A stretch of 64,000 bases of DNA from Tyto alba (GCF_018691265.1 NW_024881296.1:2143779-2207778), one strand, 5' to 3'. Counted from the stretch's first letter, positions 48,932-63,149 are shown. Notes: generated by a model from the letters alone, not told the origin. Program-made: numbers and translations.

Positions 48932-50319
48932 GAATACTGGGCAGCCTAGCATTTGTTTGACAACCTAATTTAATTTTCCCTAAACATCACAGTTTCTGTA
49001 TTTCTATAGGTCTCACAATAAATACAGTTAATTAGTTGTAGACATAATATTTAGAGTACATATTTTCTGAAAGTGTTTGATCGCAGTGAGTCATCTGCAC
49101 GATAGTCCTCTTTCGAGGATTGCATTTCATTCTTGCTCGCCTCACCCTGGTAAACATAATGTGCCAAGCACTCTAGAATTTCTGTTAAGTAAGCTCTTCT
49201 CACAGCATAATGGCCCAGGCCCATTCAGAGCCATAATTGAATTCTCTGGCACACAAATCACTTGGAAAGACCGGGCCGATTTATATGTTTAGGACCATAT
49301 GACAAACATCTGTTTCACTGCAAGGAATGTTAGGGTATACCCACAGGTACCAAATGCAAATCACTTAGGAAATCTTGGTGCAGGTTCTTTAAACGTGACT
49401 CCTGGAAAGGACATAAGACCCAAATTTCCATTTCCATTTCCAGTGGAACAGATTCTTAGCCTGTGCAAGACTGTGATGAAATTTCCATGAAATCTATGAG
49501 TCAGTGAAAATTCAGAGCAGTCTAGGAGATTGGAAACCAGACCAGCAGGTACATTTGCAACAACAATGTTGTACAACAAAATTCAGTAAACCTTTCCTTC
49601 ATCAAGGACTCCAAACTATAGCTCTAGAAGACAGAACAACAGAACTAAAATGTCGTAACTAACGTCCGATGCTAGCATTAAACTTTAATTTACTTTATTT
49701 CATCAGTCTCTCATATTATTCCCATTACCATTGCCACTGTATTCTTTCCTTGTATTTAAAAAACAGCATATCTTCAACACACAGATCAGTGAAGCACAAC
49801 AAATATACGTCTAAGAGAGCACTTGGTGAATGATGGGAGAATCCTTATGATTAAGAAAAGCAGTAAAGATAATATGTGAGGCTTCAACAATATTATCAAG
49901 AATTCATGACTACACATGGGTGTGATTCAGATGGCTGAGATCATCAGCCTCCAGACGCATTGGACAGTGCCTGTGAATAAGCCAAGACCATCTGCCATCC
50001 ACAAAGAGAAAAAACACATATATCAAGAAGCAGCGTTCTTTACAAGCTTTCTGAAAAAGCTCCAAGGTGGGGTCCAAACATTTTGAAAGGTTGTGTAAAG
50101 CAGAAAGACCTTATGCAGCTCCTGATCCAGGAGATACCATAGCTCTGAGGAACAGAGAAGGGAGAAGAAATACAAATTTGTCAAAAGGTATCTCAATGAC
50201 AAATACAAAAAACACCTGAAGGGATGGCTTCCTGTTCTTCAGGGTAGTTGGAAAATTGTGATCATATTTTATCTCTTAGGAATATCATGAAGAAGAGGAG
50301 GTTCAAAATTGCATTTGGA
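48932..50319. other. Noncoding DNA
   Basis: No gene is recognised. 49080-49300 combines several balanced-composition blocks ('cataatggcccaggccca', 'agccataattgaattctc') and could be conserved noncoding DNA. A minor (TTTCCA)3 run lies near 49427-49444. Confidence 0.45.
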
Positions 50320-50400
50320 GACTATCAGGAGCAACCAAAATGATTATGAGCTAATTTTACCATAAAGGTCAGGCTAATCTTTGCATATCAGAGACTGTGT
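50320..50400 (+). mobile_element. Possible very old CR1 fragment
   Basis: 'gagcaaccaaaatgattatg' followed by 'attttaccataaaggtcagg' and 'cta' resembles the CR1 ORF2 C-terminal coding segment (agagcaacaaaaatgatta... cttaccatatgaggaaaggctga). Similarity is short and the call is tentative. Confidence 0.25.
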
Positions 50401-53360
50401 TAACAAACACTCTTGACTACTTCAGTACCAGTCTCATTTACCACCCTTTGGCGCCTCGCCTTTGAGCGATAACCCAACTGCCCAGGGGATGGGATGGGAT
50501 TGGTGGGGAGTGGCTGCATTTTGTGCTGCTCTTCTCAGAAAGTAGTTGTTTTTTGTTTTTGCTTTTTTTTTTTTTTTTATTGTCTTGGTACAATCCTCAG
50601 GGACTCCCGAGGGCAGGCTACTGTAGCTGCAAGACCACCACTGCATGCAATTAACCACGGCACGGCTGCAATTAAGAGGAATTGAAGCTTGCTCTCACTG
50701 TGCCCATGTTTCCCCACTTCTGCATATAGAACTGCCTGATTTTTGCTGCTGTTGATGGTGTTTGAAGATTAAATGTTATGTGCAGCAACAGATGTTAGTG
50801 ATCTCATTCAGAGCTGAATACCTTTTCACACATGGTTTGGTTGTGCACCAGGGGCCAAGAACTTTGGCTGTAGATAAGCAAAATCAAAATCTGTTTTAAC
50901 TGGCATATTGAGTCCATTGTCTATAAACATTCGCATTACGTGAATGAGATCAAATCTGCCAAGGGACATTATTATGTCATCAAATATATTTGCCCATCAC
51001 AAAAGAATGGCTGGAGAAAAGTGGAAAAGTGGTGATTATTGAGCTATGTACTAATGGCCTAAATCTACTCAAAAGCTCAACTAACTGCAAGCAAACATGA
51101 TCTTGGGGAATAGAGAGTTGGTCACAAACGTATGTATAGAAAACATACAAGAAAGAGGAGGCAAGGACATTCTTCAAGGAATAAAGCAAGGAAATACTAG
51201 AGCTTGGCAGCTTCTTCCCTGCTTTGATTAGATGGGTGGCAACTATTAAAGGTCAGTTCCAAAAAGATCAGTGTTAGGCTGGATGGGATTTCCCTAGGAA
51301 TATGAAAAACAACAGGCCAGGAAGCAGAAATGCTGTGATATCGATCCAGTTTTTTCAGGCAGTCACAGATTCTTAATGTAAATACCTGCAGATCACATCA
51401 GAAGGGAATCACCAGGAAGATGTCCCCGGAGCTGTTTTTAGAACTAATGTATTTAAGGGTTTATATTATTTTTGTTAGTAACATGGGAGCAGTGTTCTCT
51501 TTGGAACAGTGGAAGAAACAGCTTGAGAAGGAAATGTAGGATTTCAAGGCATGAAGATGCAACTTTTGCATCAAACGGCTTCTGATGGATTAAAAACTGG
51601 AATCAACTTATACGAAAAAGGCTGCATGCATTTGACTTGTCTCAGGGGAAATCTTTGGGATTCTCACATACCTTTGCAAACTGCATTCAAACTGTAAGAA
51701 AAATACATTTCTCAAAGAAGCAAAGACAAGAAGTAAGAATCTAGGTGGTATCAAACAGTATCACAGAAAAAAAAACAAGGGAAAACCATACAACAGCATT
51801 AGGCTTACTAAATAATCTAGTGCACTCAAAGCAATTTCTTACAGATTTGTCAGCCTTGGTTCATGTCTGCAGGTGTGTTTCTCCCCTTCCATTGCTCCAC
51901 TCATTTTTAGACAACAGGTGAGTTCCATGAATGTGTGAAGAAAGCAGGGAATAATTACAATCAGTCATAGGTATCATATCTATTTAGCAGTAGGTCATTC
52001 TAGTGGCCTAGAGGGTCCATCAGGTGACTTTCTACTGAATTCAGTGAGATAACAAAGAAGATATCCAAAGAAAACCCATGTCTATTCTCTTCTAACAAAA
52101 CAAGAAGACACTCTCTCCTTCCCAAAACCAAACACAAAAGCCACCCAAATCCCAAACCTACATTTATCTTCGATAAAAACTGGGGATTTCCTTCCAGACC
52201 CCTGTCCCAATGGAGCAGAGGATCTGCTGAGTCCATGAAGTAGAATACAGACACCAGCAGTGTCTCCATAAATGTCCTAGCTATCTGCTCAGCCTCAGAT
52301 GTGCATCAGCGTGAATCGACTACTGATCAGGGTAAAGAAAATGTCTTTCCCAGAGGTCTATTGACAGGGACCTGGGTAGATATCATAGAAAGAGTCCCAC
52401 TGACTTCAAGGTTCATTAAACACAGTCAGCATTGTCAGAACTGAGCTCTTCTTATAGACGCAATAATGGTTTAATGGCACAGTGCTGGAGAAGCCCTTTT
52501 GTGTCTTGCTGGTGTGGTGCACAGTGTTATTCTCAGAATCAGGAACCTGTTCATTGTCTAAAATAAAAACATTTGATTGTGTTTTGATGTGAAAACATTC
52601 TAATTTGCCGTAGTGTCCATGATTAATGTTGGTCTTTCAAAATATCATTTTCCTTTGGTGCTATGTAAATAAAGCTTCTTCCCAGTGTTGCTGAAATGCT
52701 GGCTTTCATTATGCATGGCAAAGGAGAAGCTGATGATGTTTTATGATCTTTAGCAAGCATCACAGACATTTCTGGAACATGAAATCAAAAATAAGAGCAA
52801 GTAGCATTAAAATGTTCTTTGAGCTAATTTCTCTAACCAGAACATGAAAGTTCTTTTTCATTTAGTGTATGTGAACAGTGTTCAAAGCAAAATAAAAATA
52901 ATTCTGAAACCGAGTCTTTATTTTTCTGGAATGGAGTCAGAATGCTGGAATTGAGTCAAAGCAAAACATTCTTTTTATGACAACTGAATTTGAGTATTGG
53001 ATTTCTTATTTGATGTGACATCTCATCACGAGATCCTCCAGGCACTGTGCATGGATAACCTCTAAAATATAAACATCCTAATACTACACTACTTCTGTTT
53101 TCCTGCGGTAGTCATAATTCAATTTCATAGCAACTTCTTGGAAGGAAAAGCCAGAAGTGTCCACAACTTCTTATACCATACACATCTCTTAAATAAAGAC
53201 TCTTTCCCTCCCAATGGTAACTACATCATGTCAGAGTGGCAATGACACTGCTGCTGGCTTTCACAGAAAGGAGATTTTGAACTAAGTCTGGGAAAAGGGA
53301 CAGTTCTTCAGGCAGAGTGGAGCTGGATGACTGTGTTGACTCCTGTCAAATTTTGCCAGT
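50401..53360. other. Noncoding DNA
   Basis: No gene is recognised. It includes a 16-bp poly-T run (50563-50578) and a partial copy of the dispersed motif at 52391-52412 ('tcccactgacttcaaggttc'). The minus-strand 89-codon frame at 52000-52269 is unassignable. Confidence 0.5.
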
Positions 53361-53382
53361 CATATCATCAGCTGATGATATG
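53361..53382. repeat. 22-bp perfect palindrome
   Basis: The half-site 'catatcatcag' is followed without a spacer by its exact reverse complement 'ctgatgatatg'; the centre is a CAGCTG E-box. Outside it, 'ccagt' on the left pairs with 'actgg' six bases to the right, extending the potential cruciform. Confidence 0.92.
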
Positions 53383-56300
53383 TTTCTGACTGGTGAACTT
53401 CTTTGAACATGATTTAATAGCTGAATCAAAGCACGAAAAATTCTCAAGATCAGCTAAATCTCAGCAGACCTTCACATCTGTAGATCACAATTTGGAAACT
53501 ACTGATTTAATCCATCTTCCATAATGACGCCTAACAATTGATTGAACCTCATCCCTAAGTGGCCTAATGAACTAGGTTTGGGCGTGAGAGGTGAGTAGTA
53601 TCAAGATCTTACTGTTTACTGAATAGCAGTGTGATGCATATGATTTAGACAACATCAAAAAAGTGTTTCATTTTCAGGAGATCAAAAGGTACAGTGCCTT
53701 CCAGAAAATAAAAATGGTTATATCAAAATAAAAGGAGGCATCCCCAAGTTTCTGTTTGTTATTAGCCCAAAGAGTTTGATTAAGCCTGGAAATATTTTTG
53801 CATTAAAGAAATGTTTATTTTTAACAGGAGGTTAAAGCTGAGATGCCAACACAGCCTTGTTTCCTGTAGAAATGTGGCACCTTAGGGCTACAGAAGTTAC
53901 GCACATCCAGGCACCAAGAGACTGAAATTCAACCTGTCATTCAACAAAGACCTTCTTATTTCATACCAGCACAAGTCAACCATATTCTCCTGACCATCCA
54001 GGACCTTCCCATCTTCTCTACATTACCCTCTATGCTCTCCAATACACAAGTGCTAACTCACAAAGTACTTCTCACAATATTTTGTTTCTTTGCTGTAGCC
54101 TTCCTAGGAAAACATTTTCTGAACTAATCTTCCTGATGTCTATTCTGTCATGTCTTCAAATACCGAGCAAGATTATTTTAAAAGATTGTGAATTCTTTGA
54201 AACAGAAACCATTTACATAATCAAATGAAAAAAAAAGGCAAAGGCGGACTTTTCACAGCGGATCTCCTTGACTTTTCTGAAACCCTTGTCATGAAGAACA
54301 TAACCTTATTGCTTTCCTGCTTCACACATCTCCCAGCAGTGAGTTGCTGCTTAAGGCAGAGTACACAGTACTATAACTAATCTGAAATGAAGGAAAACAT
54401 TTAACCTACAGTTCCTCATATTCAGAACAAATAACTGTCTCTGTGTCCCTTGTGCATGTTTGATGGCATCAGAAACAGGCTATTAATGAAGAATAACTCC
54501 ATAAAAATGAACTCGTTCCAATCAGTCTTCTGGCACTACAACATCAAGGGGAGATGCCAGTCAAGCAGCTAATATTAAACCTGTAAATCTTTACCTATTT
54601 AGGATGCTTTAATCATTTTCTATGAATTAATACCATAAAATGTGATTTATAGCTTAAGAAGGAAGATCCTTATAACCATTAATACACAAATTCAATCAAC
54701 AGACATTTGGAAATTACAGATTCACTGAAGCCATGTGTTGCTCAACAGAAAACCAATCCTGCCCCCTTCTCAGAGAAAGTTGGGCTTCAAATGACAGTAT
54801 AGGTGCAGTTTCATCAATGCTGCCAGGAAACCTCCTTACACAGGCTTTCTTCAACAGATGGTCGTCTTAATTTGGTACAAGGTACAAGATTTATAGACAA
54901 TCCTCAGCAACATGGGTAGTGTTTAAGGTGTCAGATGAAGCAATAAACAAATGGGAGAGAAATGGTCTCTTAGCAAACAAATTCTCTTAACCTTTCAAGG
55001 ATTGGTATGACCCTGCTGATCCCACACATATATCTGAGAGAAAAAACTAAATTATTTAGGGTGGGGTTTTTAACATAGAAAAGTTATTTTAATTTTTGTC
55101 TAGTTTTGTTGAAAATTATTAATGGCAGCCAATGAGGCCATTTAAACATAAAGTCCCACATATGTTGAGCTTATCAGAAACAGAGGTCTGCATGCAAGCA
55201 ATTACCACAGTCTCCAGTACACCTAGAGATGGCCTGGCTGCTTCCTCCTAAGCACTCCTACCTCTCAGCCTCTAACATTTTCTTGTGACTGTCTTGTCAC
55301 CGCTGTGTACCGAACATGGCTAAAACCAGGGATATTTGTTCCACATTTCCTCCTCTCTGTCACCACAGGTGACTTTGCCAAGTGCCTATCACTTGGTCTC
55401 ATCTATTCCTGGCTATCATTTATTTTTCTCTTTCTGTTGCCCCATATACTCATTCATCCGCTGGTCCTTTTTCCATGTCACCAGTTCTAATACCCCTTTT
55501 CCTCTCTGTCATCCCTACAGATTTATACACACTGTATCCCTTAAGTGTATAAAAATACTAGACTTTTCAAATTTAAGCATTTGCTTGAGGTGCCAAAAAT
55601 AGAAAATGAGTTGCCTTTTGGTTCCTTTATCATCCACGAAGGGAGACAGTATCTTGACAGGTTGACTTGGGTTTTAGCTTAGCAGAATTGCTCTTTGGAG
55701 GTACCTCTCAGTTTCTACTGACAAGAGAAAGCTTGGGGTTACTGGCTTTCTCATGCATCACTACAGTGCTTACAGGGGATGGACCCAGGACGAAGTATAG
55801 ATATTTTTCCAATCCCTATTTCTTTTTTCAAGATTCAGGTTGCTTTGCCTTGTCTGGTTTAGATGGACAATCTTATTTTAACTAAAAAGGAAGTGTGGGC
55901 CACCAGTTCAAGAAGAGGTTTTGTAACAGAGCTCTCCCATGCAGAAAGAAGGCAGGTGACCTGCTTTTTTATTGGAGAGTTCTCCAAACAACAATTTAAC
56001 CTTTGACTGTTCCAAAAGCCAAAGTACTCTACTAGTACAGACTGATTTTTATGCTTTTATGGAGAGAAGGAAAAAAAAATAGAAATTGGAACCGTGAGTA
56101 CTCATTCAGTAGCCAAGACCAAGAGGTTTTCAGACAGCTAGAAACCGCTGCAGAGGACAGCTAAGCTGCCTCAGGCCTTTTAAAACTTCCCTTTCTCTTG
56201 CTCAATCTTTTCCCTTCTTCCCTGATCCTTCCTCCAACATATGTCTGCTAAAGATCTCAGCCTGAAGAACAGAACTGGGAGGAAGCCAATCACCAATTCA

Positions 56301-57900
56301 TCTTGGGAGTTTGATTTAATTTTCCATACAGCCCAACTGCTTCTTTAGTAATGATGTACATCCTGAACAGCCTGACAAAAGCAGTGCTGGTTTTGCTGTA
56401 GAGTACCAGAGTGATGGAGTTTCATAGGCAACCTGATACATTTGCTACTGGTCCAAGTGCAGCAGCACTTAGACAGCATCTGGCTTTGTTACACACAGAG
56501 AAATTGCCAAAATGTCCATTAATTTCAGTGGTACCAGACCTATGTTCATGGAAACAAGGTGGAAAGGATAAAAGTCAGGGAATATGATACAAGAGGGAAG
56601 ACAGAGAGGACAGCGTGTTTTGAGAGAGGATGGAGAAGAAGAAACAAACAGGAAGAATGATGGGTAGGTGAAGAGAAAGGACAGTTATTACAGAAAGAGC
56701 AACAGACACTGTCTTGAAAGGAATGCAAGGAAATTTTATAGTTATTGTTCAGAAGCATCTTCTTTTCCTTACTATAAGGGTGATGACTGATGATTCACTT
56801 CTAAAAAATGAAACATTTAGCTCAGAGTGGTTTTGGAGGGTTTGAAAGGAAAGAACAGCAGGAGAAGCTGGTTGGATGGATCATACTTACAAGTTCAGCT
56901 GTTTTGTTCCCAACACCTAAAAAATCTTTTAAACAAGAATCTTTCTGACACAGAGAGTTGTAAAGGAGGAGAAAAAATGCATACAAAGAAATGGAAAAGA
57001 TGAAATACATAACAAGGGCTTTGGCTGTTCTCTTAATTTAATGTCATGGGACTATGAATTTTCCCCATTCTCCCTGAATGAACTCTCTAACTACGTATCT
57101 TTGGCAGCTGATACAGCAGCAATAGCTCCAGTTTGATCACTGTGCACATTGCATTGGATGCACTTTCAAATCATCTCAGCACCCAGCAGCTACCAATTTT
57201 GTTGCCAAAATAGGAGATACACACACTTTCCCACCTGCATTCTAATAACAGAGATTACACTGGAAATACCATCAAAACAAGAATGGTTTTACTCAGCAGA
57301 AACGAGATAAACACATGTTTGTTGAGCACATCTCACCTTAAGTCTGAATTGGTCAATCCATAATGAAGGTCTAACTTACAGACTGTAGAGCACTTGAAAG
57401 AGTCAGTCATTTAAATGCAGTATTGCAGTCCAAATACCTTTTTACTGAATATTATTACAATTTAGGAGTGCACAAGGACATGACAACTGTTAGCAGGGCA
57501 GTGATTTCTGGAAAGAAAATATCTGACAGTCAGGTAAATATTCACCTCAATCTAGATTAAAACCAGCAGAACCTGCACTATTGAACTCCATCTTCCACAC
57601 TGCCACCCTCGACACACACATTTATACACCTTTGTTCTGTACTATTCAAAAGTGGACAAGCACAATTTACTGTAGGAAATTGAAAATGTAAGCTCTTGGC
57701 TAATGTCAGCAAAACAAAACAAAAGAAACCAATTTGCTTGCCCATCAAGAATAGAGCACTGCATTTAACAGAGACCACATAGTTGCAGTGGGAAACAGAG
57801 TATACTCACTTAAGATCTAGTTTATTAAATATTCCCTATATTCTTGGTCTAAGAAAGAACAGACCACATGTGTGGGGGAGCATAATTTCCTGGAGGCAAC
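53383..57900. other. Noncoding DNA, partly purine-rich
   Basis: No gene is recognised. The plus strand is purine-rich at about 56580-56710, which explains the Ser/Cys/Phe-rich minus-strand frame at 56546-56758. A further copy of the dispersed motif lies at 56514-56540 ('ccattaatttcagtggtac'). Confidence 0.5.
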
Positions 57901-59444
57901 ATTTTATCTTTGATTTCCATTAGGCCTTTCATGAACACACCACTCAATCCCCTCTGTCTAACTGCCCCTGCTGTGCCAGTGATCATGCAGTATGTAATGT
58001 CAAGTCTGTCTTCGTTGGGACTGGGATCAATTAGAAGGCCCAATATTCAAATTATGTGCTCAACTCCCAAAGCGTTGACACACTTGTTCCCTAAGAATAA
58101 CAGGAGTATGTCAAACTGTTCCACTGCACATGGCTTTCGGACTGCATTTTGCATTCTGTTTTCCACACTAACCCAAACTAAATTTGTGGGCACGGTTTTG
58201 CATGTCCAGGAGGGCTTCGGGCAAGAGCACTGCAGGCCTGGATTCACCCCATCTCACCTGGGGCACCTCGGTTAGGGGATGACTCACCCAGGCTCCATAA
58301 TTAACAACGGGCTACAACCTCTTTAGGAGATGATTCATCCCATAGGTGGGCTGAAAAGCTTCCTAAATATGCTCATTTCTCTCTGGTAACTGTAAAAGAT
58401 TGTTGACTGGGCTATTAATTTAGTGAGGTGGGATTAACCTGGGACACAATTACAGGTTGGGTAGGGAGGGGCATGTGGAATCATGGTGTGGGAATCCCAT
58501 TGTGGGAGCAGCTGTTGGTTCAGCAATACCCCCCAAAACTGGGATCAGAAAACAAAAATTATGAGGGGCACAAAGTTCATAAGCTGCTCCTGAAATCTCC
58601 AGCCGCAGGAAGGAAGACAGTAAAAGTTTGTTAATATAAACAGGGACTTTATGGGAACTTGACAAAACCCATACTTTTACAGTTATTTGCACATAATTGC
58701 CCATCACATAATTCACTGCAGAAAAGAGATTCCCTTTGATTCCAGTCAGAACTGGCATAAGCCCAGGCATTTCTGCACAGGGAAGGAACCAAACCCAGAG
58801 CCACTTTAATCTGATCTGCAGAGTGAAGGGAAGTTCTACCACTCCATTGCATTGCGAGTTGAATTTATCCAGCTCCTTGTAACTCTGCTTTAGCTACGAT
58901 TTTTAATGGAGACTGACTTTATTCCTATTTGTTCTCTCCAACATATAAGCTTTCAGTTTATGTCCCTTCACTGGCTCCCTCCTTCTGACCTGAAACCAGT
59001 CTCCTGATTAATGAGATATGGAAAGTTTTAGGAATAGGGCCAAACTGGGGGGAGATTTTTCTTTTTGGCTTTTTTCAGCTGACATCGGGCTGTATTATGG
59101 AAGGCTGTCTTGCTAGTCAGAGCAAGAAAACTTTGCAAACATTACTGCACAGTTTCATCAAAACTAAAAGACTGTGCAGAATTCTTTTGTCGACTGAAAA
59201 ATATGCATCAGTAACCCCAATTCATTCACCCTGAACAAAATAGCTACAAACATTCGTTTTGCCAATATACAGGCCTTAAGAAATGTGTAATTTCACAGCA
59301 GCAACAGAACATTTATATTGCAAACGTTAACCTAACTTCTAAGCTCCTGGAGGAAACTCTAAAATTGTTTAGCAAGAAGGGCTTTCTAAGCTGAGAATCA
59401 AGCTGTGAGAAAGAATAAAAAAAGAGCATTCATTTAAACATTTT
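57901..59444. other. Noncoding DNA, mixed composition
   Basis: No gene is recognised. Overlapping frames at 57849-58852 (up to 130 codons, minus) run on both strands and have no domains. Segments with TAAT cores near 58410-58450 could be regulatory; unverified. Confidence 0.45.
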
Positions 59445-59714
59445 CAGAAGCCCCTAAAAATGCCATTTTCACACAGTAAATCCGTTGCACTTGAATGTCT
59501 GCTGGCTTTCTGAAAGGAATGCTCTTCACTGGGATGCAGCCTGCTGTGGTCAAGTATGATGGAAATAAAAGTGTTGCTAATGGTGATTGAAAAGGATTCC
59601 CACTGCTGCTAGCCAGTGTTGGTTTTAGATGGGCCAACTCTGTTGAACGGAGAGCAACGGGAGACAGTAAACTTTCTCTAAGGCTCTCTAAACTTTGAAT
59701 CACCTCTGCTTCCC
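59445..59714 (+). repeat. Duplicated noncoding module, copy A
   Basis: About 265 bp alignable along its length with 63150-63410. The best-kept core is 59571-59600, where 29 of 30 bases match copy B ('gtgttgctaat' then 'gtgattgaaaaggattcc' with one difference between). 'gagacagtaaactttc' (59661-59676) is identical in B. Core-to-core spacing is 90 bp here and 91 bp in B. A 105-codon minus-strand frame (59434-59751) covers this copy. In copy B the frame is broken by a one-base indel and a stop, so it is not a conserved protein. It could be a duplicated enhancer-like element or an uncatalogued old repeat. Confidence 0.8.
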
Positions 59715-62700
59715 TTCCTTTTAACACTAGTCTGTCCTGTTGTTTCTCCACAGAGCTTTATATTAACTCAGTCTGGACCACACTATCACGGGAAATGTAA
59801 AGATGCAGATTTTCACACAAATGGAGTGACACAAAAAATGAAAAATGAAAATTAACATTAGCATAGCAGCAAGTCAACGAGCCCCAAATACTTCCACATT
59901 GTGGATTTTCCCAAGAAACAGTCTTACTCAATGGTAAATACTCAGCCATCCACTTTAAGTGTGATACTTTATATTGATGGCAGCTAACAGAAGCAGGGCT
60001 CAGTTGTGTCAGACATCTTGCCTTTCTAAGAAAAATCAGTTTTGCACAGACACACAGAAACTTTGCTCAGATAGTAAGTGGCAACCCTAAGGGCAGGCCA
60101 CAAGGCTGCGGCACAGAATTTGGGAAAGTGGGAATTTGGCTTCTGTCTCCTGAATCCCCCCTTCGATGCATTAAGCACAAGACATACCTCTCCTCAGCAA
60201 GTCTGGACTTCTTTTAATGGCCTTTCTGCTTCGCATGCTGCAGGATTGGCACGGCCCCGCTGCAAATTTCCATTAGTGGCTGATAGTTTAACTGGGCTTC
60301 ATCTCCCCATATAGTTCACTAATTATACAGCCTCAAGACTTCAGAAGCATCCTATGCCTTCAGGCTCAGAGGGAACTTGGTAATTCAGGCCCTCAGCCAC
60401 AGTGAAAGAAAATCAATTAATGATATTAAGGAGCAGAAAAAATCAGAAAGAATTAAGGAAAACTGTTCTTTTCTGTGAGTGGACTTCAGCAGCCTGAGCA
60501 CTAAAAGAGCAGGTATTTCCTGGGCTTTGCAGTAGTGATGATGCTGAGGACATGTGGGCTCCTCCTGTGGTTTTACTTGGATGGCCCCCACGCATGGGTC
60601 TCTCCTCCCTGGCTGCAACCAGAGAGCTCATATGGTTGCATGGCCGAGAAACATGAGCCAGCCGAAAACCAACCTGACAAAATACAGTAATGGGTTACTC
60701 AGGCTGGGAGAATGGTTGCTTCAGCCAAGATGGCTGCCCAATAGCACAATTTTTGATGTGTAAATAAGTGCATCAGTCTAAAGTCTCTGAGGTGGGAAGA
60801 GCAGGGTGCAAAGTGGGGGCCAGTAGTAGGTTACACACTTTGTCCCAGATGCCTGATTTCTGTCGGAGTTGGACAGCAAGGCCAGCACGCTTTGTCTGAT
60901 CCAGGTTCTCCTGAATGATCCACCCCAGCACGAACCACAGACTCTACCAGCATCTGCTAGGATTTCAGCTCTGTTGTGCTATGCTAACTCACTCTGTATG
61001 CCTCAACAGAGGGCATAAAGGAGAAGATGAGCCAAAACTTAAATGTACTATTAAAAGGAGATTTTGATGGCCGCAAAATGCTTTCAATTCAGTGTATGCA
61101 ATCCCAGTGATAAAGCTGGCCCTTAGGCTATTTTCAGTATATTAAGAGCATATCAAGGTCTAGGAGACAACCTCACATGGCACAATGCAAATAGTAACTG
61201 GTCCCTCTTCACACTGCTTTTTTTTTGATCAGACTAGCTTAGACTTCTTCAGCAGAATGCTAAGATGTGGATCAAAGACTCTAGAGACTGCTCACTTTCA
61301 GGCCCAAAAATGCACACAGATGTGCATCAATTCTTCACTTTTCTTTTTTTTTCCTACCCCCCTCACAGGTATTTGTTGCAAGTGGTAATAGTTCTGTGCT
61401 ACCTTCTAACATACACTTACCATTACATCAGTGACTGGAAAATACAACTGTTGCACCTCATAGATATTCATTCACCTAATCCCAGTCTCTGGCAAACTCC
61501 GTTGCACAGCTGAGAAGGTAGCTAGCTCTCAGTCAGTCAGTGCTAACCCAACCTGCATTCTCCACCTGTGGAAGCTGGCTGGGCCAATGGGAAGCTGAAT
61601 GTGCCAACAATTGTTTTTTTTCAAGAAAGACATAAACTGGACAGAAGGCAGAAGCCTAGAAGCTCTAATCTTGCATGCAAAAGTATGAGTGTGCAGGCAC
61701 TGTGCAAGGAAAGCATGCAGGACTGGTTGAAGTAAAGTCTTTTGCTCTTGATGTAAAAGCAAGGTACCTCCTCAGTGTGTTCACAAGCCATCCCTTCCGC
61801 CTCCAGTCATCAATACACTCCCCAGCTTGCTCACGGGACACTGACACTAAGCAAAGAGCCTCATAAATCACTGGCACAGAGATGCACTGGACGTGCATGT
61901 ACTGAGCAGGGAGAGCAGCCCTCCGCCTGGCTCCCAGGAAGGCTCCCGGGTCAGAGAGGCAACAGGCCTGTGGGCAAAGTCTTAGGTGTGGCTGCAGCAC
62001 ACCCTCCAAAATATGTTCAAATGTCAGCTGTGAGCATTGCAGAAAAATATCGCAAAAGGGCAAGCAATGCTGTTCTCCTGGTTGGGGCAGTGCCTGCCGC
62101 ACCTAGGCAGCTCTGCACCGAGCGTGCTGCTGGCCTGCACGCTCGCGGCGGGTGGGAGGGAGAACATGCCATCTGCTATTGCGAGTCAACAAGTACTCGG
62201 GGTGACCCTGATGGCTGCTGTTTCTGAATGGCCATACACCATTGGCCAAGATGTTTTTCTGTTTTTTTCCCCTCTGTAAACCACAGGGTGAGGAAATGAA
62301 ATAAAGAAGGATGAACAGCTGGGAAGAGCATGTAGGAAGCTGTGGCATCAAAAGACCTGGTTTTCTGTCTTGCTACATCTTCTGTTGACCTTTTAATATA
62401 TTCATTATAGTCACCAGACTACAGCCTCATCTTCATCCTGCAGATCTCACTCAGCAGCCAGTATCTACCTCAGAACTACTGAGCTAGAAGTGTCTAAAGA
62501 GAAGAAGTCTGTCCATCTGTTTATTCTGCTCCTGTCTCCCAACAGAGTCATTCTGCTCTCTTATCCCTCTGATTGCCTTTTCCAGGTCCATGTCACACTC
62601 ATTTTAGACCCTTGCAGCAGTGAATTATCTGGATACTGGTGCCTACAACCTGGTCTCAAACGCACAATTGTCTTTACAAGAAAACAAAAATGCAAATAAA

Positions 62701-63149
62701 ATCCCACTACAACTTCTTTCTTGGGCCTAAGAGAATTTTAATAAAGACTTGGTTTCCTGATGAACTAAAAATTTTCTTTTAAAATTAAGGCATACACTAG
62801 AACTCGGCTTGGTAGCCACAACAATCTCTGTGTGCCTCACTCTTTTCCCACTGAAAACAGAGTTGCTGAATTACTCAGAGTTGCAAGTGAAAACATCCAG
62901 GTGAGAGAAAGGTATTTTTTGTGTTAGGAAACTTCTCAGCATATAACATGAATAATCTCATCGTGCTTTTAAAACGCTGATGGAGAGCAGCAGTTTTATA
63001 TTGGAGGTACCAGCAAACATGAAGTCACACAGAAGAAATAGCTAAAGATGGGGTGCTACTGAGTAAGGGCTGTACTATCCCTTATCTCCTTTGGAGGTTA
63101 GTAAAGGGCTTTCCAGAGTCCTGCTGTGAATTTGTCTCAGTGTTTTTAA
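59715..63149. other. Noncoding DNA between duplicated modules
   Basis: No gene is recognised. The strongest frames, 61665-62102 (minus, 145 codons) and 61775-62227 (plus, 150 codons), overlap one another on opposite strands in a GC-richer patch and have no known domains, so both are regarded as chance. Confidence 0.5.

Noticed and set aside
56546..56758. Cys/Ser/Phe-rich minus-strand frame
   Set aside because: Explained by a purine-rich tract on the plus strand, which removes stops on the minus strand.
59434..59751. 105-codon minus-strand frame over module A as a conserved protein
   Set aside because: In the related module B the same frame suffers a one-base indel and a stop, so the reading frame is not kept between copies.
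61665..62227. 145-codon minus and 150-codon plus frames
   Set aside because: They overlap on opposite strands in a GC-richer patch with fewer stops, have no known domain and are near chance length.
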